A program made the position numbers and the translations under genes. DNA of 64,000 nt from Selaginella moellendorffii (taxonomy: Eukaryota; Streptophyta; Lycopodiopsida; Selaginellales; Selaginellaceae), in assembly GCF_000143415.4 (NCBI RefSeq), contig NW_003314361.1, positions 318,653 to 382,652 of the forward strand, given 5' to 3'. This document shows positions 52,346 to 63,569 of this stretch, piece by piece (position 1 is the first letter of the stretch; every line of letters starts with the position of its first letter). The notes under the pieces were generated by a model, which was not told where the DNA came from, made no database searches, and worked only from the letters and a program-made list of their open reading frames with translations.

Positions 52346-53256
52346 AGAGTTGGAAAATAAGCCGCATTATTTCCATAATATACACATATAAACTTGACCA
52401 GCCCAAGTCAATGAAAAGTTGGTGGACTTTGGAAGCTTATGCATGTGGTACGGACATGGCACCCATGTGTCACCCTGACTAGAATTTGCACTTGGCTGCC
52501 GTACCCCAATTCCATATCAAAGTATTTTTCCACTTCTTGACAGAGCCGTGGCACTTTCCTTTCCCCACACATCCATTCAAGAGCCAAGAAAGAGGAGCTA
52601 GTGTCCTTGTTACAAACAATTGATATATGGCCAGCCACCCAGACACTGATGTTATATCCCCCACGTGGAATGTGCAAGTTTGCTCTTTAAACAGAGAAAA
52701 GGACTTTGCCCTACCACCTTTCCTGTTTCATGCATGGCAAGCCAAGCTTCTTAATTGCATGCATGGGCAAAGGAAGGGCTCTTCTTTTCAAGGTAGAAAG
52801 TTGGCCTAGTTGAGTACGTGCGTTTCTCGTGATCTTAATTTAAATAGCGATTGAAGGAACAAAGTGGAGGGAGTGGTTTTCTAATCTCAAAACTTAAAGG
52901 TTGGAGAATGAATGATAATCGCCACTGCATTGACTTTAAAACTGGATCATTTCTTCAAGTGACAAGAGCTCAGTCGTTTTGTAACGGTGGTTTTTTTTTC
53001 TGTTATCTGCCTCTTTTTTTCGTACCTAAAGGCATGTTCGCTCTTCCGGAGGTTTCGAGACGGCCGGATATTCCCCGAAGACTTGTGGCGACGGCAATTT
53101 CTTCGGCGAGCGCGTTGGATCTGCAAGGTAACAGAAACACTCCCATTTTTCCCTGTTTGACTCGAGAGATTTCATTGCCTACCTCGTTCGTGGGTCCAAA
53201 AGAATTGGGGGATTTCTCCTCTCGGAGCTGAGAGGCCAGTGAGCGAGCAGCGGGAG
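52346..53256. other. Spacer before the KLCR gene
   Basis: No gene is seen. It carries the KLCR promoter and a 5' leader in which frames open near 52851 and 53033; CTGCAAGGTAACAG near 53120 could be a leader splice donor. Confidence 0.45.
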
Positions 53257-55371
53257 ATGGGAATGGAGCGCCAGCAATCGAGCGAAGACGCGGTTGGCAA
53301 GAAGAAGAAGAAGGACGTCAAGGATCCGGCTGGCCCCAAAGCGCTGCACAAGACGAAGCTCGTCAAAGCCACAGGTAACAACAATGCCGATCAAGTAAGT
53401 CACCTGGAGAAGAAAGAAGAAAATGCCAATCCAGCTGAGAACAAGCGGACCGATTCTTCTGGTGCTCCAAAATCTCAGGACCCAGCAGCTCAAGGAGCCG
53501 AGACTCTGCTGCAAGACATAGAGACTCCTGTTCATCAGAAAAAAATATCACGGCAGCAAATGGAAAAGTTACCGACAAAGCAGCCTCCGACAAAAACGAA
53601 GACTCCTCCTCCTGAGCAGCTGCAGAAGGTTGTCTCTCCGGTGGAACTGGAGTCCCAGATTCCAAGTCCGACTCCAAAGCCTCCGGGGAGCCCAGGGAGA
53701 GCACTCTACTTGCTCAAGCTGGCCAAATCGAGCCATATATCCGGTGACAAGCCGTCGAAAACTCTCGACTACGCTTCCCGAGCTGCCAAGATGTTGGAGG
53801 CCAACTCTTCGGATGGAAAGCCGAGCTTGGAGCTGGTGATGAGCTTGCACATTGTAGCAGCAGCGCAGTGCAGGATGGGTAAACACTGGGAGGCAGTCGA
53901 AGCTCTGGAGAAGACTTTGCAAAGCCTTCCAATGGAGTGGATAGCCGAAGCAGGGGGGGAGTACTCGCTGGCAGCGTTCGCGGGATATATGCAGCTGGGA
54001 GACACTTATACGAAGTTAGGCAAGCAAGTTCAAGCGCTCGAAAGCTACCGAAATGCTCTCACCGTTCAGAAGAAGGCGGTTGGAGAAATGGACCCTCAAG
54101 TTGGGGAGACATGTCGGTATCTTGCTGAAGCATACCTGCAGGTAAATCAGGAATTTGCACAAAGAAAACTCGGTACTTACTTACTGTGTGAGATAAACAG
54201 GCGATGCAGTTCGAGGATGCCGAAGAACTGTGCCAGCAAATGCTGAAAATCCACGCAGAAAAGAGTCCTGCCGGCTCGATGGAAGAAGCAGTAGACAGGA
54301 GGTTGATGGCTCTCATCCAAAGTGGCAAAGGCGAGCACGAAGCAGCACTGGAGCATTTGGTGTATGCAAGCACGGCAATGAGCTCTCGAGGACAGAGTGC
54401 CGCTGTCGCTTCCATAGACGCCAGCATCGGCGATTGCTACGTTGCCTTGGGCCGATTCGACGAGGCCGTCTTCTCGTACCAAAAAGCTCTAGCGGCATTC
54501 AAGCAACTCAACGGAGCGAACCATGCTTCCGTCGCTTCAATGTACGTAAGCCTGGGGGACCTCTATCTGAAAACCGGGAAGATGAGAGACGCGAAGGTGT
54601 ACTGCGAAAACGCACTCATGATATACGGGAAACAGGGACATCCGGCAGATGAACTAGCAGCTGGTTTGACGGACGTTGCGGCAATTTACGAAGCTTTGAG
54701 CGAGAGGGAACAGGCTATGTGCTTGCTGAGAAAGGCGCTGGAAAGCATTAAAAACATACCGGGAGAGCCTCGGTCGGCAGCGGGGATTGAAGCACAGATG
54801 GGAGTTTTGTACTACATTATGGGCAACTTCTCGGAGTCTCACTCGGCTTTCAGCAGCGCAGTGGACAAGCTCCGATCTGCAGGTGAAACCAACACGTTAA
54901 TGCTGGGAGTTTTGCTCAACCAGATGGGACTTGCCTTGTTTGAGCTGGAGCAAATTCACGAGGCAGTAGCAGTGCTGGAGGAGGCACAGCATGTACTTGC
55001 GGAAGCTTGTGGAGTCTACCATCCAGACACCATTGCAGTTTGCAGCAATCTTGCCGGTGGATACGACGCTCTTGGAAGGTTGAATTCCTGTCAGATTTAT
55101 CACCACCAACTTGAACTTGACTGACCTCTCTTTTCTTTTTCTGTTTTCTTCCAGAGTCGAAGATGCTATTGACTTGCTCCAAGTGGTGCTTCGCTCCCAA
55201 GAAGAAAGGCTCGGTACCGTTCATCCCGACGTAGTGGACGAGAGACTCAGGCTCGAGCAAATGCTCCGAGAGACTGGGAAGCCTTTGGTACGCAAAACGA
55301 GCACCCTGGAAGAGCTGTTGATGCGGCCGACTGCACAAAGTAAAAGATATTATCGTAGCTTAGCAGTGTAA
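53257..55371 (+). CDS. KLCR: Kinesin-light-chain-related TPR protein (KLCR/CMU), 659 aa (3 exons)
   Basis: Exons 53257-54141, 54201-55078 and 55155-55371; the frame is open further up to a GTG at 53239, but the first ATGs are 53257 and 53263. The first 140 residues are Lys/Pro/Gln-rich and disordered (KKKKKDVKDP, PPTKTKTPPPEQ). From about residue 150 there is a continuous TPR array (YMQLGDTYTKLGKQVQALES, IGDCYVALGRFDEAVFSYQK, YVSLGDLYLKTGKMRDAKVY) and the C-terminal signature KTSTLEELLMRP. In Arabidopsis these proteins bind cortical microtubules and keep cellulose-synthase tracks in place and link endoplasmic reticulum and actin. The last intron has the weak donor AAG|GTTGAA. Confidence 0.9.
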
Positions 55372-55711
55372 GAAAACCAATTACATACAAGTGGTCTTTG
55401 TTACGAGAGGAAACGACTGTGTTGCAATCTGTCTGTAAGATCGGGTAGAACAAACTGGATTAGAACAAATCGGTAGACCCCGTGACAATGAAAAGAACCA
55501 AATCGGGCGCTCTGTTTATTCAACAAGCTCGTAGCTAGGTAGCAACATAGTCGTTGGTGACTTCTCTAGAAACCCCTGGACAAGATAGCCTGGAACTATC
55601 AGACCAGCAAGCTTCCAAAATGCAAGAGAACGAAATGAAAGAGAAAGAAAAAGAAAAAGAAAAAGAAAGGAATACCTCGATGGTAGCAGTGGTGATGTCT
55701 GTAAAGGTCGC
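55372..55711. other. Convergent 3' spacer between KLCR and syntaxin
   Basis: Holds the two 3' UTRs. An AAAGAAAAAG-type purine run (55635-55670) is the only notable element. Confidence 0.5.
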
Positions 55712-56647
55712 TCAAGCACTCTTGAAGCTGGTCACAACCGGGATGACCACAACCATGAGCACCACCAGCAGCAGGATGATCGCAATGAGCGTGCACTTCC
55801 GGGAGCTCCTCTGGTGCTGCTTGGCGTAGTGGAGCTGCGAGTTCCCCTTGTCCACGTAGTTGGCAGCCATGCTCATATGCCTCTCAATATCGTTGAGTTG
55901 CTCCCCCTGAGCTTCCACCAGCACAGCCATGTCGAGAAAGATCTGGTGGAGCTCCAGCAAGTTCTTCTCGATCTCCTTGACAGCATCGTGCCTCTCCTGG
56001 ATCTCCCGAATGGTTTCCAGCACCTGGCCGCGACCCTGATCCTGGATCGCCCTCTGGACGAACACCTCACTTTCCCCGGTCTCGATGATCTTCTCGATCG
56101 TCTCCTCGTCGGCCTGGTGCCCAGTCACTGTGAAGTACCTCCTCTCCACGGTCTCGCGGTACTCACCCATCATTTTCTGGCGGAGAGCTTGAAAATCGCC
56201 CATGAGATCCTTGAGCTTCATCCTCATGCTCATGGTGATGGACATCCTTGTGCGATCTGCCGGGGTGCCTTGCTCGCAGCCAGGGATCTTCCTGTTGACA
56301 ATGTTGGCCTTGTCCAGCTCCTCGAGCCGGTCCTTGATGGATTTCGCCAGCCGCAGCACCTCCAACACGTCCTTGTCCATCCTGTCCCGGATCGCCTTCA
56401 TCGCCAGCGCCTTGTAGATTCCTCGGCTCTCCTCGTTCGCGTCCTGGAGCTTGGACAGGAGCTGCTGGATCTTCTCCATCCCGATGTTGATCTGCTCGAC
56501 CTCGTCGAAAAAATGCTCCAGGTTCTTCTCCGTCTCCAGCGACCCTAGCTCCATCTCTGGCCCTACCTCCAGATCCCTCAGCACATCGCGCTTGAGATCC
56601 AGGTAGCTCTGGCTGGATCTGAGGCTAGACCTCAGCAGATCGTTCAT
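55712..56647 (-). CDS. SYP1-type syntaxin (Qa-SNARE, SYP13-like), 311 aa
   Basis: A plasma-membrane t-SNARE acting in exocytosis and cell-plate formation. Single exon. MNDLLRSSLRSSQSYLDLKR begins the protein; residues about 45-175 form the Habc helical bundle (LEHFFDEVEQINIGMEKIQQ, TRMSITMSMRMKLKDLMGDF); the SNARE helix spans about 210-270 (EIQERHDAVKEIEKNLLELH, MAVLVEAQGEQLNDIERHM, containing the zero-layer Gln); a C-terminal anchor LIAIILLLVVLMVVVIPVV follows. Lack of introns and the motif set fit the SYP131/132 side of the family, by memory. Part of it is duplicated at 41.3-41.6 kb. Confidence 0.92.
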   Translation of the reverse strand: MNDLLRSSLRSSQSYLDLKRDVLRDLEVGPEMELGSLETEKNLEHFFDEVEQINIGMEKIQQLLSKLQDANEESRGIYKALAMKAIRDRMDKDVLEVLRLAKSIKDRLEELDKANIVNRKIPGCEQGTPADRTRMSITMSMRMKLKDLMGDFQALRQKMMGEYRETVERRYFTVTGHQADEETIEKIIETGESEVFVQRAIQDQGRGQVLETIREIQERHDAVKEIEKNLLELHQIFLDMAVLVEAQGEQLNDIERHMSMAANYVDKGNSQLHYAKQHQRSSRKCTLIAIILLLVVLMVVVIPVVTSFKSA

Positions 56648-57927
56648 CTTGGGGAGAGATCGCCGAAATCTTGCTCACCTCTTGACGCGCCGCCCTCACT
56701 TCCGCGAGCCCTAGCTTTTGAAAGCGGGAAAACTTTAAACCGTTCGAACTTACAACGGAAACCAGCCACGTCAGTGCTTTTGAACTGTCGGATTCTGAGA
56801 TACACATTTCTAATTAAACAGAAAAAGAAAATTAGAAGTTTTAGTTTTAATAAAAATTAAATGATCTTATTACCTATTTAAAAGATAACATAAAAAATAT
56901 TTTGTTTATAATGTAAAATAATTTTTTAAATTATGAAAAGATATAAATTTAAATTATCTAGTGCCTTAAAGCCACTCACTTGCTAAGGATAACTAATTGC
57001 CACAAGTCAGTTATCCTTATAATAACTATTCTAACACCTCTAACTTTAAATTTAGAAACACTAAAAGATGTTTGTTATTCTAAGGCACTAAATAGAGCAT
57101 TAAAGTTGTGCAAAAATAGTAATTCAACTTAATACGAGAAATTTTTAGCATAACCTTTTTTAGTTTTATTTCTTCATTTTCGTTTAAATCTAGATTTATA
57201 TTAGATTTTTGTAAGATCTAAAATTTTAACTATTGTTGTGCTTAGATCTACTCTTTCTTTTTATCTTCATTACATTTCTTCTTCTATTATGTCATACCAT
57301 TATTAATAACAGAGTATGTCACTTGAGGTTATTAATGCTTCGTTTGTATTAAACTTTTGGTGCTATGGGGTGTGCTTATATTGGTGTTGCTCCTATCTTT
57401 AATGTGTTGCTTTACCGTTGTTATTAAGGAGTATATATATTCCCTTGAAAGTGTGGATGTTGTAATTAATTTTCCCTCTAAGTGAATATGGGTATTGAAT
57501 GTTGATTAAAGGGAAAATGCAGAAATAGGTTTTATTTATAGTCATGAATTCAAGTTAATAGTGGTCTCAGAGGATTATTGATATATAAATTTAAATGTAG
57601 GATGTATTGTTTATTGCAATAACATTTTATGGGTTATAATGGATTTTAAAGTTCCTTGTTTTAGTTCAAAATTATGGCTTCAAGGTTGGTTTTAGCATTT
57701 GGTAGCTACACACAAAGTTACAACTAGTGCATCAAAATTTTATAATCGACTAATGTTTATGCCATGGCTTTGAATTTTGTTTTAGTCATGGGTGTTAACA
57801 ACTTTATTGATGGTTTTGTAGGAGCTTTAGATTCTTGTGATACTTTATAATCACTCAACAGAAGCTCTAAATATTATATTTAACTTATTGTCATCTTCTA
57901 GAGGAGAGGATAGTATAAGGTTTGTAA

Positions 57928-57946
57928 AAAATAAATAAATAAATAA

Positions 57947-57980
<34 letters not shown>
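57928..57980. repeat. (ATAA)n/(TA)n microsatellite
   Basis: About six AAAT units followed by a run of TA dinucleotides. Confidence 0.9.
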
Positions 57981-57983
<3 letters not shown>

Positions 57984-58375
57984 CTATTACCTTGGCTAGT
58001 AATACATTAATTATAGTAATGTAGTATATGGACTATTCATTTGGGGTCCATCTATTCTTGTATATAAGCATGGGTCTAAACCTTAATTAATATATCAATT
58101 CTTATATGTCGAGTAATGTGAATAAACACAATAATCATATTTTATATCTATATATTATAAAATTATTTATATATAATCAGCTATCAGAATCTAATAAAGC
58201 TATAAGAAAAATAATGATATTAAAATAATTTTATATTTAATTATATTAAATAAAATTATTTTAAATTCTAAAATAATAAGATATTAACAAAGTTATATAC
58301 TTTATGTGAGTAACAGAATAATAATTTGTCACATTTTAAATGAAAACATTTATTTATATTAATTTTAAAATTCAT

Positions 58376-58376
58376 T

Positions 58377-58403
<27 letters not shown>
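58376..58403. repeat. (TA)n microsatellite
   Basis: Fourteen TA units in AT-rich DNA. Confidence 0.9.
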
Positions 58404-58407
<4 letters not shown>

Positions 58408-58546
58408 CAAATTTAGTAATTATTAGGTACTTTCAAAAATTATATTTACCTTATAAGTTTGTTTTTTAATGCTGACTCAATTATAGCAATTTTGTATAAA
58501 ATAAAATGAAATTAATACAAAATATTCTTAATTATTTATAATACCG

Positions 58547-58722
58547 TGAGTGCTTGGAATATGGAAAGGGAATACAGAAATGTGCATATCAATTAACCCA
58601 AAAACCCTAGCTTATATACAGGAGCAAATAGTTCAGATTGAAACCAATCTGACGGCTACCAAAATCCCACTACGCTAATATTAGTATACGACATCGTAGC
58701 CGTACACTTGGCCCTTATATCA
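58547..58722 (-). repeat. 3' LTR of the gypsy element
   Basis: On the minus strand the LTR begins TGATATAAGGG at 58722, directly after a purine tract CCGAGAGGGGGGGA (58723-58736), which is the expected polypurine primer. It ends near 58547 (TG on the plus strand). About 176 bp. A relative lies at 21.08-21.27 kb. Confidence 0.65.
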
Positions 58723-61682
58723 TCCCCCCCTCTCGGAATAATGGAAGACCATCAGGGTTCTCTTGTAAACGGGCCGGGATCTAGAGGAACGTCAGGAGGA
58801 GGCATTGGCGGATCTGTAGGTGGTATTAATTACTCTTGATCCCTTTGTATGAAGTGTTTCAACCACTACACATGCACAATCTCTGGAAGATCGGCCTGCT
58901 GAACATTATGCCGAACCTCATAAACTTATGGTCCAACTTGCCACAACACTTGATATGGTCCTTTCCACTGTGCAAGGAGCCCCTTAGATAAACCACGTAC
59001 CGTAAGATGGGGAAAACGGACTAACACCAAATCATCCACTTTGTACTCCGCAGGTGCACGATGATGGGAGTTTAACCGCCATTGTTGTCCCACTTGTACG
59101 CAGCCTAAGTGTTCGGTAGACTCCGCTCAAACAAGTGGAAGAATGCTCGTCAAATACTAATTCCATGACCTAGCATTTGCAGCTTGTGGCAATCAAGAAG
59201 GGAAACCTAGCTCCGTTGGTAATATTGGATCATGACCATATAAGAGTTTATATGGTGAAGCACCAACAGAACTCTGCACCCCTGTGACATATGCATACCG
59301 AAGAGATAACAAATAACCATCCCAATCCGAATGCTGAAAGTTCACATACTTTGCAATCATCCCCTTGAATGTCCGAACAAGTCGTTCCACCAGACTGTCT
59401 GATTGTGGATGATAAGCACTTGTGAAAGTGTGGCGTATCCCCAACTGAGACGTCAAAACATGAAATGCCTCAACCATAAATGTAGGACCATTATCCGAAA
59501 GAATCCGCTCTGGACAAGAATGCTGGAACACCACTCAATTGAGGAGGAAGTATCCAACAACAGTTGCAAAGGCACTAGCAATAGCACCAACTTCCACCCA
59601 ACGAGTCAAGTAGTCAGAAGAAATAATAACATACTCATTGCCAGCAGTTGACCGTGGAAAAGTTCCCATAAGATCAAATGCCACCAACTCAAACGGACGG
59701 GAAACTACAATTGACTCTAACCGTCCTTTTACAGCCCGAGGGGGAGTATTATGAGCTTGGCACCAAACACAGCTACGCACATACCGGATAATATCACGTC
59801 GCATCTCCGGCCAATAGAAAGACCTGCACAAGTTCTCAGTTACACGACGATGTCCCATATGCTCACCTAGAACATGAGAATCATGGTAAACATGGAGAAA
59901 CCGCGGAATAAAGATAGAAGGCACCACCAGTCGTAAATGATCATCAGGATCCATCCCCACAAAATAAAGAAGTCCGTCGTCAAAGCGATATTGAGAATGT
60001 AAATGCCGGAAAGGCAAGTCATCAGCAAGTGATGCAGGATTCTCAAACCCATCTCAAAGCCTGCGAATCCACCGCTCAATCTTTTGAGCCTCGCGAACCT
60101 CATCAAGAGAAGGTAGATCTTGCTCTGCACTTTGTGAACACTGAACGTCAAGTATAGCAACCGCTGATGGCACAGAATCCTCATTTAGAAAATCCACAGA
60201 GGCTGGAACAACAGGCTCATCAGAAACATGAGAAGAGAATGGAGAAGGAAGAGGAGCTCGAAAAAGGGCATCAGCATCATCCATAGAATTCTTTGGGCGA
60301 TGAACAACATCAAAATTATATATCTGAAGCTTCAAAGCCCATCGAGCAGTACGACCAACCAGGTTCTTCCGCTTCAATAATGAAGTCACAGCAGCATGAT
60401 CACCTTCAAGTAACGTCCAAGAACCATGTAGATATGCATGAAGTTTCTCGAAACCCTAAACTGCTGCTAAACACTCTTTCTCTGTTGTGGAGTAGTTCAT
60501 TTCCGCTGGTTGTAATGTACGACTTATATACACAATAGGATGGTGCTGACCAAGCACACTCAATCTCTCTTGCATTAACACACCTCCAAGACCAATGTCA
60601 GAAGCATCCATGCGCAAAGTAAAAGGTCGAGTGTAGTCAGGATATGCCAAAACTGGAGGAGTCGTCAATAGTTCTTTGAGATCCCCAAACACTCGCTCAC
60701 AATCCGGAGACCAAATAAAAGATAATATTGATGACTTCAACAACGCTCGCAACGGTGCAGTGCGATCAGAAAGATGATCCACAAAACGACCAAGATACTA
60801 CATCTTGCCCAAGAAGCGTTGCACATCATTCACACACTTCGGAGTAGGGAACTTTAGAACAGCCACAAGTTTGTCAAGATCAACTTGCAAACCCTCACGA
60901 GAAATACGGTACCCAAGATAAATTGTATCCTTGGACCCAAACACGCACTTCGACCATTTCAGCTTTAAACCAACATCGCGTAGCCAATCAAACACTTTAC
61001 AAACATCACGAACATGCTCCTCCCACGTCCCTTCCGAGTGAATCAAGATATCATCGATGAAGTCAGCAGTCACCTCTAGCATATCACAAAGAACCTCGTC
61101 CATCATCCGCTGGAAAGTTGCTGGAGCATTGTTCAAACCAAACGGCATCACCAAGAACTCGTACAAACCAAACAATGTACGAAAAGTAGTCTTAGGAATA
61201 TCTTCTTCGGCTATCGGTACTTGTCAGTACCCAGAAGCAAGATCTAGCTTGGTGAACTAATAACTTCGCCCTAGACAATCTAAGAGATCAGCAGTGTGAG
61301 GAAAAGGGTACACATCCGGGATCGTCACTTCATTTAATGGACAATAGTCGATGCAGAAACGAATACTCCCATCAGGCTTTGTCATAAGATGAGGTTCACA
61401 TGCCCAAGGACTCCGCGACTTCCGAATAACACCCTTATCCAACATCTCTTTTGACGTTTGCATGTAAAATCTTGATCTCCTTGGGTGACCGACGACGAAC
61501 AGGAACCTTGATTGGACGAGCATCCCTGGTTGGAATCGGATGACGTGTGGTAATCTTGGCCCCAGACGATAGGTCAAATTCAAAGAGATCAGAATACTCC
61601 TTCATGATCCGGTCAACAGCTGCAACACAAAGATCATCGGAGGGATCGGAAAAAGGAAGAGCAGAACAAGATGGAAATATAG

Positions 61683-61877
61683 TGTAAGCTCTTGAGTTTG
61701 GACTTCCCGGGAGGTCACCCAGCCCAGTATTATTCAACCCCAAGGATGCTTAACTCTAAGTATCCCAAGACCCTTAACCAATTGGAAAAGGGGGTGCACT
61801 CTTATTCATGGGCCCTTTCCCTCTATATTTGAACCCCAACGAATCGTCTCTCAAGTCGTTCCCTTTGGTTGCTTACA
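61683..61877 (-). repeat. TRIM 3' LTR
   Basis: 195 bp, perfect 7-bp terminal inverted repeats TGTAAGC/GCTTACA. Differs at one position from the other LTR. Confidence 0.95.
61700..61756 (-). other. 5S rRNA-derived segment in the 3' LTR
   Basis: Minus-strand landmarks AGTTAAGCATCCTTGGG, CTGGGTGACCTCC and GGGAAGTCC match the 5S rRNA A-box/C-box region (AGTTAAGCxTGCTTGGGC, ATGGGTGACCTCC, GGGAAGTCC) without gaps over 57 bases, about 46 identical against the plant 5S sequence as I remember it. Confidence 0.85.
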
Positions 61878-62082
61878 ATCCACCACGCTTCCCTGCAAGT
61901 TCACGCCCTCGTGAACGGAAGCTGAGAGCCGCAACTCTCCTGAGAGCCTCGCTCTCTTGACACCCTACCCCTCGGGTCGAGCCCAGCGGGAGCAAACTGG
62001 ACCAGCCAGATGTCAATCAACATGTGGTGTGATTCCCTTAGCCAACCAACAGAGTCGGACCCGAGACCGCTCCGATACCAAA

Positions 62083-62277
62083 TGTAAGCTCTTGAGTTTG
62101 GACTTCCCGGGAGGTCACCCAGCCCAGTATTATTCAACCCCAAGGATGCTTAACTCTAAGTATCCCAAGACCCTTAACCAATTGGAAAAGGGGGTGCACT
62201 CTTATTCATGGGCCCTTTCCCTCTATATTTGAACCCCAACGGATCGTCTCTCAAGTCGTTCCCTTTGGTTGCTTACA
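62083..62277 (-). repeat. TRIM 5' LTR
   Basis: 195 bp copy next to the primer-binding site, so the 5' LTR in element orientation. Confidence 0.95.
62100..62156 (-). other. 5S rRNA-derived segment in the 5' LTR
   Basis: Identical to the copy in the other LTR. Retention of the 5S internal control region suggests Pol III transcription from the LTR. Confidence 0.85.
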
Positions 62278-62777
62278 TATAGGAGGAAATAGTGAGGGAA
62301 CAAAAGTAATGAAAGCAAAGGTAGAGGGAGAAGGACGAAGAGGTATGGAAGTAAAAGAAATGGATGAAACATAAGGAAGTATGAGACAAGGGGGAGAAGC
62401 CTCAAAGTCACACTTGGCATGATTGTGCTGCAACCAATCCATACCAACAATGAGGTCAAAAGCTTGACTCAGCACCACCCGCAACGACTACAACTCAAGC
62501 TCGAGATCACCCACACGCACAACCAAGTCTGCCTCATCTCGTGCACACGCATGCGTACGGTTGTTGCCATAAAGAATGAAAACTGGATCCGCCGCACGAC
62601 GCAATGTAGATGACAACGTATGGCAACAGGTCGAGCAATAGAAGATAAACTCGAACCTATATCAACCAACACGGAGAGAATAATAGGAGACCTCTTGTTA
62701 TAAAAACGAGCTTGGAAAGTAAACACTAGATGAACTGGTGCCGAGTGAACCCCTTGATGATACTCCCGAAAGAAAGT

Positions 62778-63060
62778 GTAAGCCACAAATTTTTCCTTTC
62801 CAATTTGCCAGCTTACCTCGCCTATCCGTCCAACACCGCCTTGGCTTTTGCTAAGTTCCCTCGCCAAGGTTCTCGCCTATGGTACCAGCTCCTACTTGGT
62901 CTCAGCTACTCACTGCACGAGCAACGGAGTGTTAGCCATCCATCCACGGATTCCCAATTCACTCCCAATCCCCCTCCCTGGGTTAGACTAGACTTAAGGT
63001 TCGGCTACACTCCCCGCAAGCACAAGCAGCCAAGCACACCAAGCTTCCAGGTTCCTAACA
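62778..63060. repeat. Candidate LTR of another element, rest outside the window
   Basis: The gypsy homology ends exactly at TGTAAGCC (62778). A 283-bp segment ends GGTTCCTAACA at 63060, giving TG...CA borders with near-inverted TGTAA/TAACA ends, and TTTGGTACCAC two bases further resembles a primer-binding site. A second LTR would lie to the right of the window. Confidence 0.4.
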
Positions 63061-63569
63061 TCCTTTGGTACCACAAGACTTGATCATGGGACCCTCTAAA
63101 TCCCAAGTCTTGAGTGCAACACTTGCTTCGGGACGCCGGGGCGAAACACCGTGGCCTAGCAGCCTGGTATGGGTACCTCTCGCCCCCCACTTCCATCCCG
63201 AAGGAAGGCCCAAGCCCCTAGGAAGGGCGAGGACCAATGAGCCGCATGGTACTCAAGTGGGGCACCACTCCACTGAGCCGGGAGCACCGCAATCGGTTTC
63301 CCTTTTGGGAGTGGGAGCTGCTCTTGAGCACTTCCTTGGATGGCCCCTCCGGCACCAACCAAGTCCATGCTCACTCCCACCCAAGGCCCCTCGGTCCCAA
63401 TCCCAACCTCAAGTCAGTTTGGGAGCCCCACTGGAGAGTCCCTTCTAAACTGGTTCCTGGACCTCACTATCCCTACTATACTTTTGGAACCCCTTGCAGC
63501 CCCCCCCCCCCCCTGGGAGACGCACGCTTTGGGCTTTCACCCCTTGACCCGTATTAATATTTGGACTTA
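63061..63569. other. GC-rich segment without recognised gene
   Basis: Open frames occur on both strands, rich in Pro and Ser, with a C-run at 63500-63512. It may be the interior of the element whose LTR ends at 63060. Confidence 0.35.

Larger units (their letters stand above)
56648..58546. other. AT-rich intergenic block
   Basis: Beyond the syntaxin promoter (about 150 GC-rich bases) the DNA turns very AT-rich, with two TA microsatellites. No exon-like structure is seen. Confidence 0.6.
61683..62277 (-). mobile_element. Cassandra-type TRIM element (595 bp) with 5S-derived LTRs
   Basis: Two direct repeats of 195 bp (61683-61877, 62083-62277) differ at one base (A at 61842, G at 62242). Each begins TGTAAGC and ends GCTTACA. 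The element is flanked by a perfect 5-bp target repeat TATAG (61678-61682, 62278-62282). On the minus strand, two bases after the 5' LTR (62083-62277), TGGTATCGGAGC (62080-62069) is a primer-binding site matching the plant initiator tRNA-Met type. The 205-bp interior has no coding capacity. The LTRs contain a 57-base segment similar to 5S rRNA in sense orientation. This is the definition of Cassandra-type terminal-repeat retrotransposons in miniature. It sits inside the gypsy element and must use proteins from elsewhere. Confidence 0.92.
58547..62777 (-). mobile_element. Degenerate Ty3/gypsy retrotransposon (PR-RT-RH-IN), 5' end lost
   Basis: Minus-strand order from right to left: protease with VLVDIGSS (Asp kept, normal Thr lost) near 62.66 kb and FDLIVGMDWLQHNHAKCDF near 62.45 kb; RT FCIDYCPLNEVTIPDVYPFP (61.3 kb), VMPFGLNNAPATFQRMMDEV and FIDDILIHS (61.1 kb); RNase H LRMDASDIGLGGVLMQERL (60.6 kb) and NFDVVHRPKNSMDDADAL (60.3 kb); integrase HxxxH/CxxC finger (HMGHRRVTENLCRSFYWPEM, CVWCQAH) and SDNGPTF...HPQSDSLVER (59.2-59.9 kb). 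Stops between RT, RH and IN blocks and missing gag make it inactive. The order PR-RT-RH-IN defines Ty3/gypsy. A TRIM is inserted between protease and RT. Confidence 0.9.

Noticed and set aside
61700-61756. A genuine 5S rRNA gene
   Set aside because: Only about half the 5S length matches, it occurs in both LTRs of a mobile element, and the flanks are LTR sequence.
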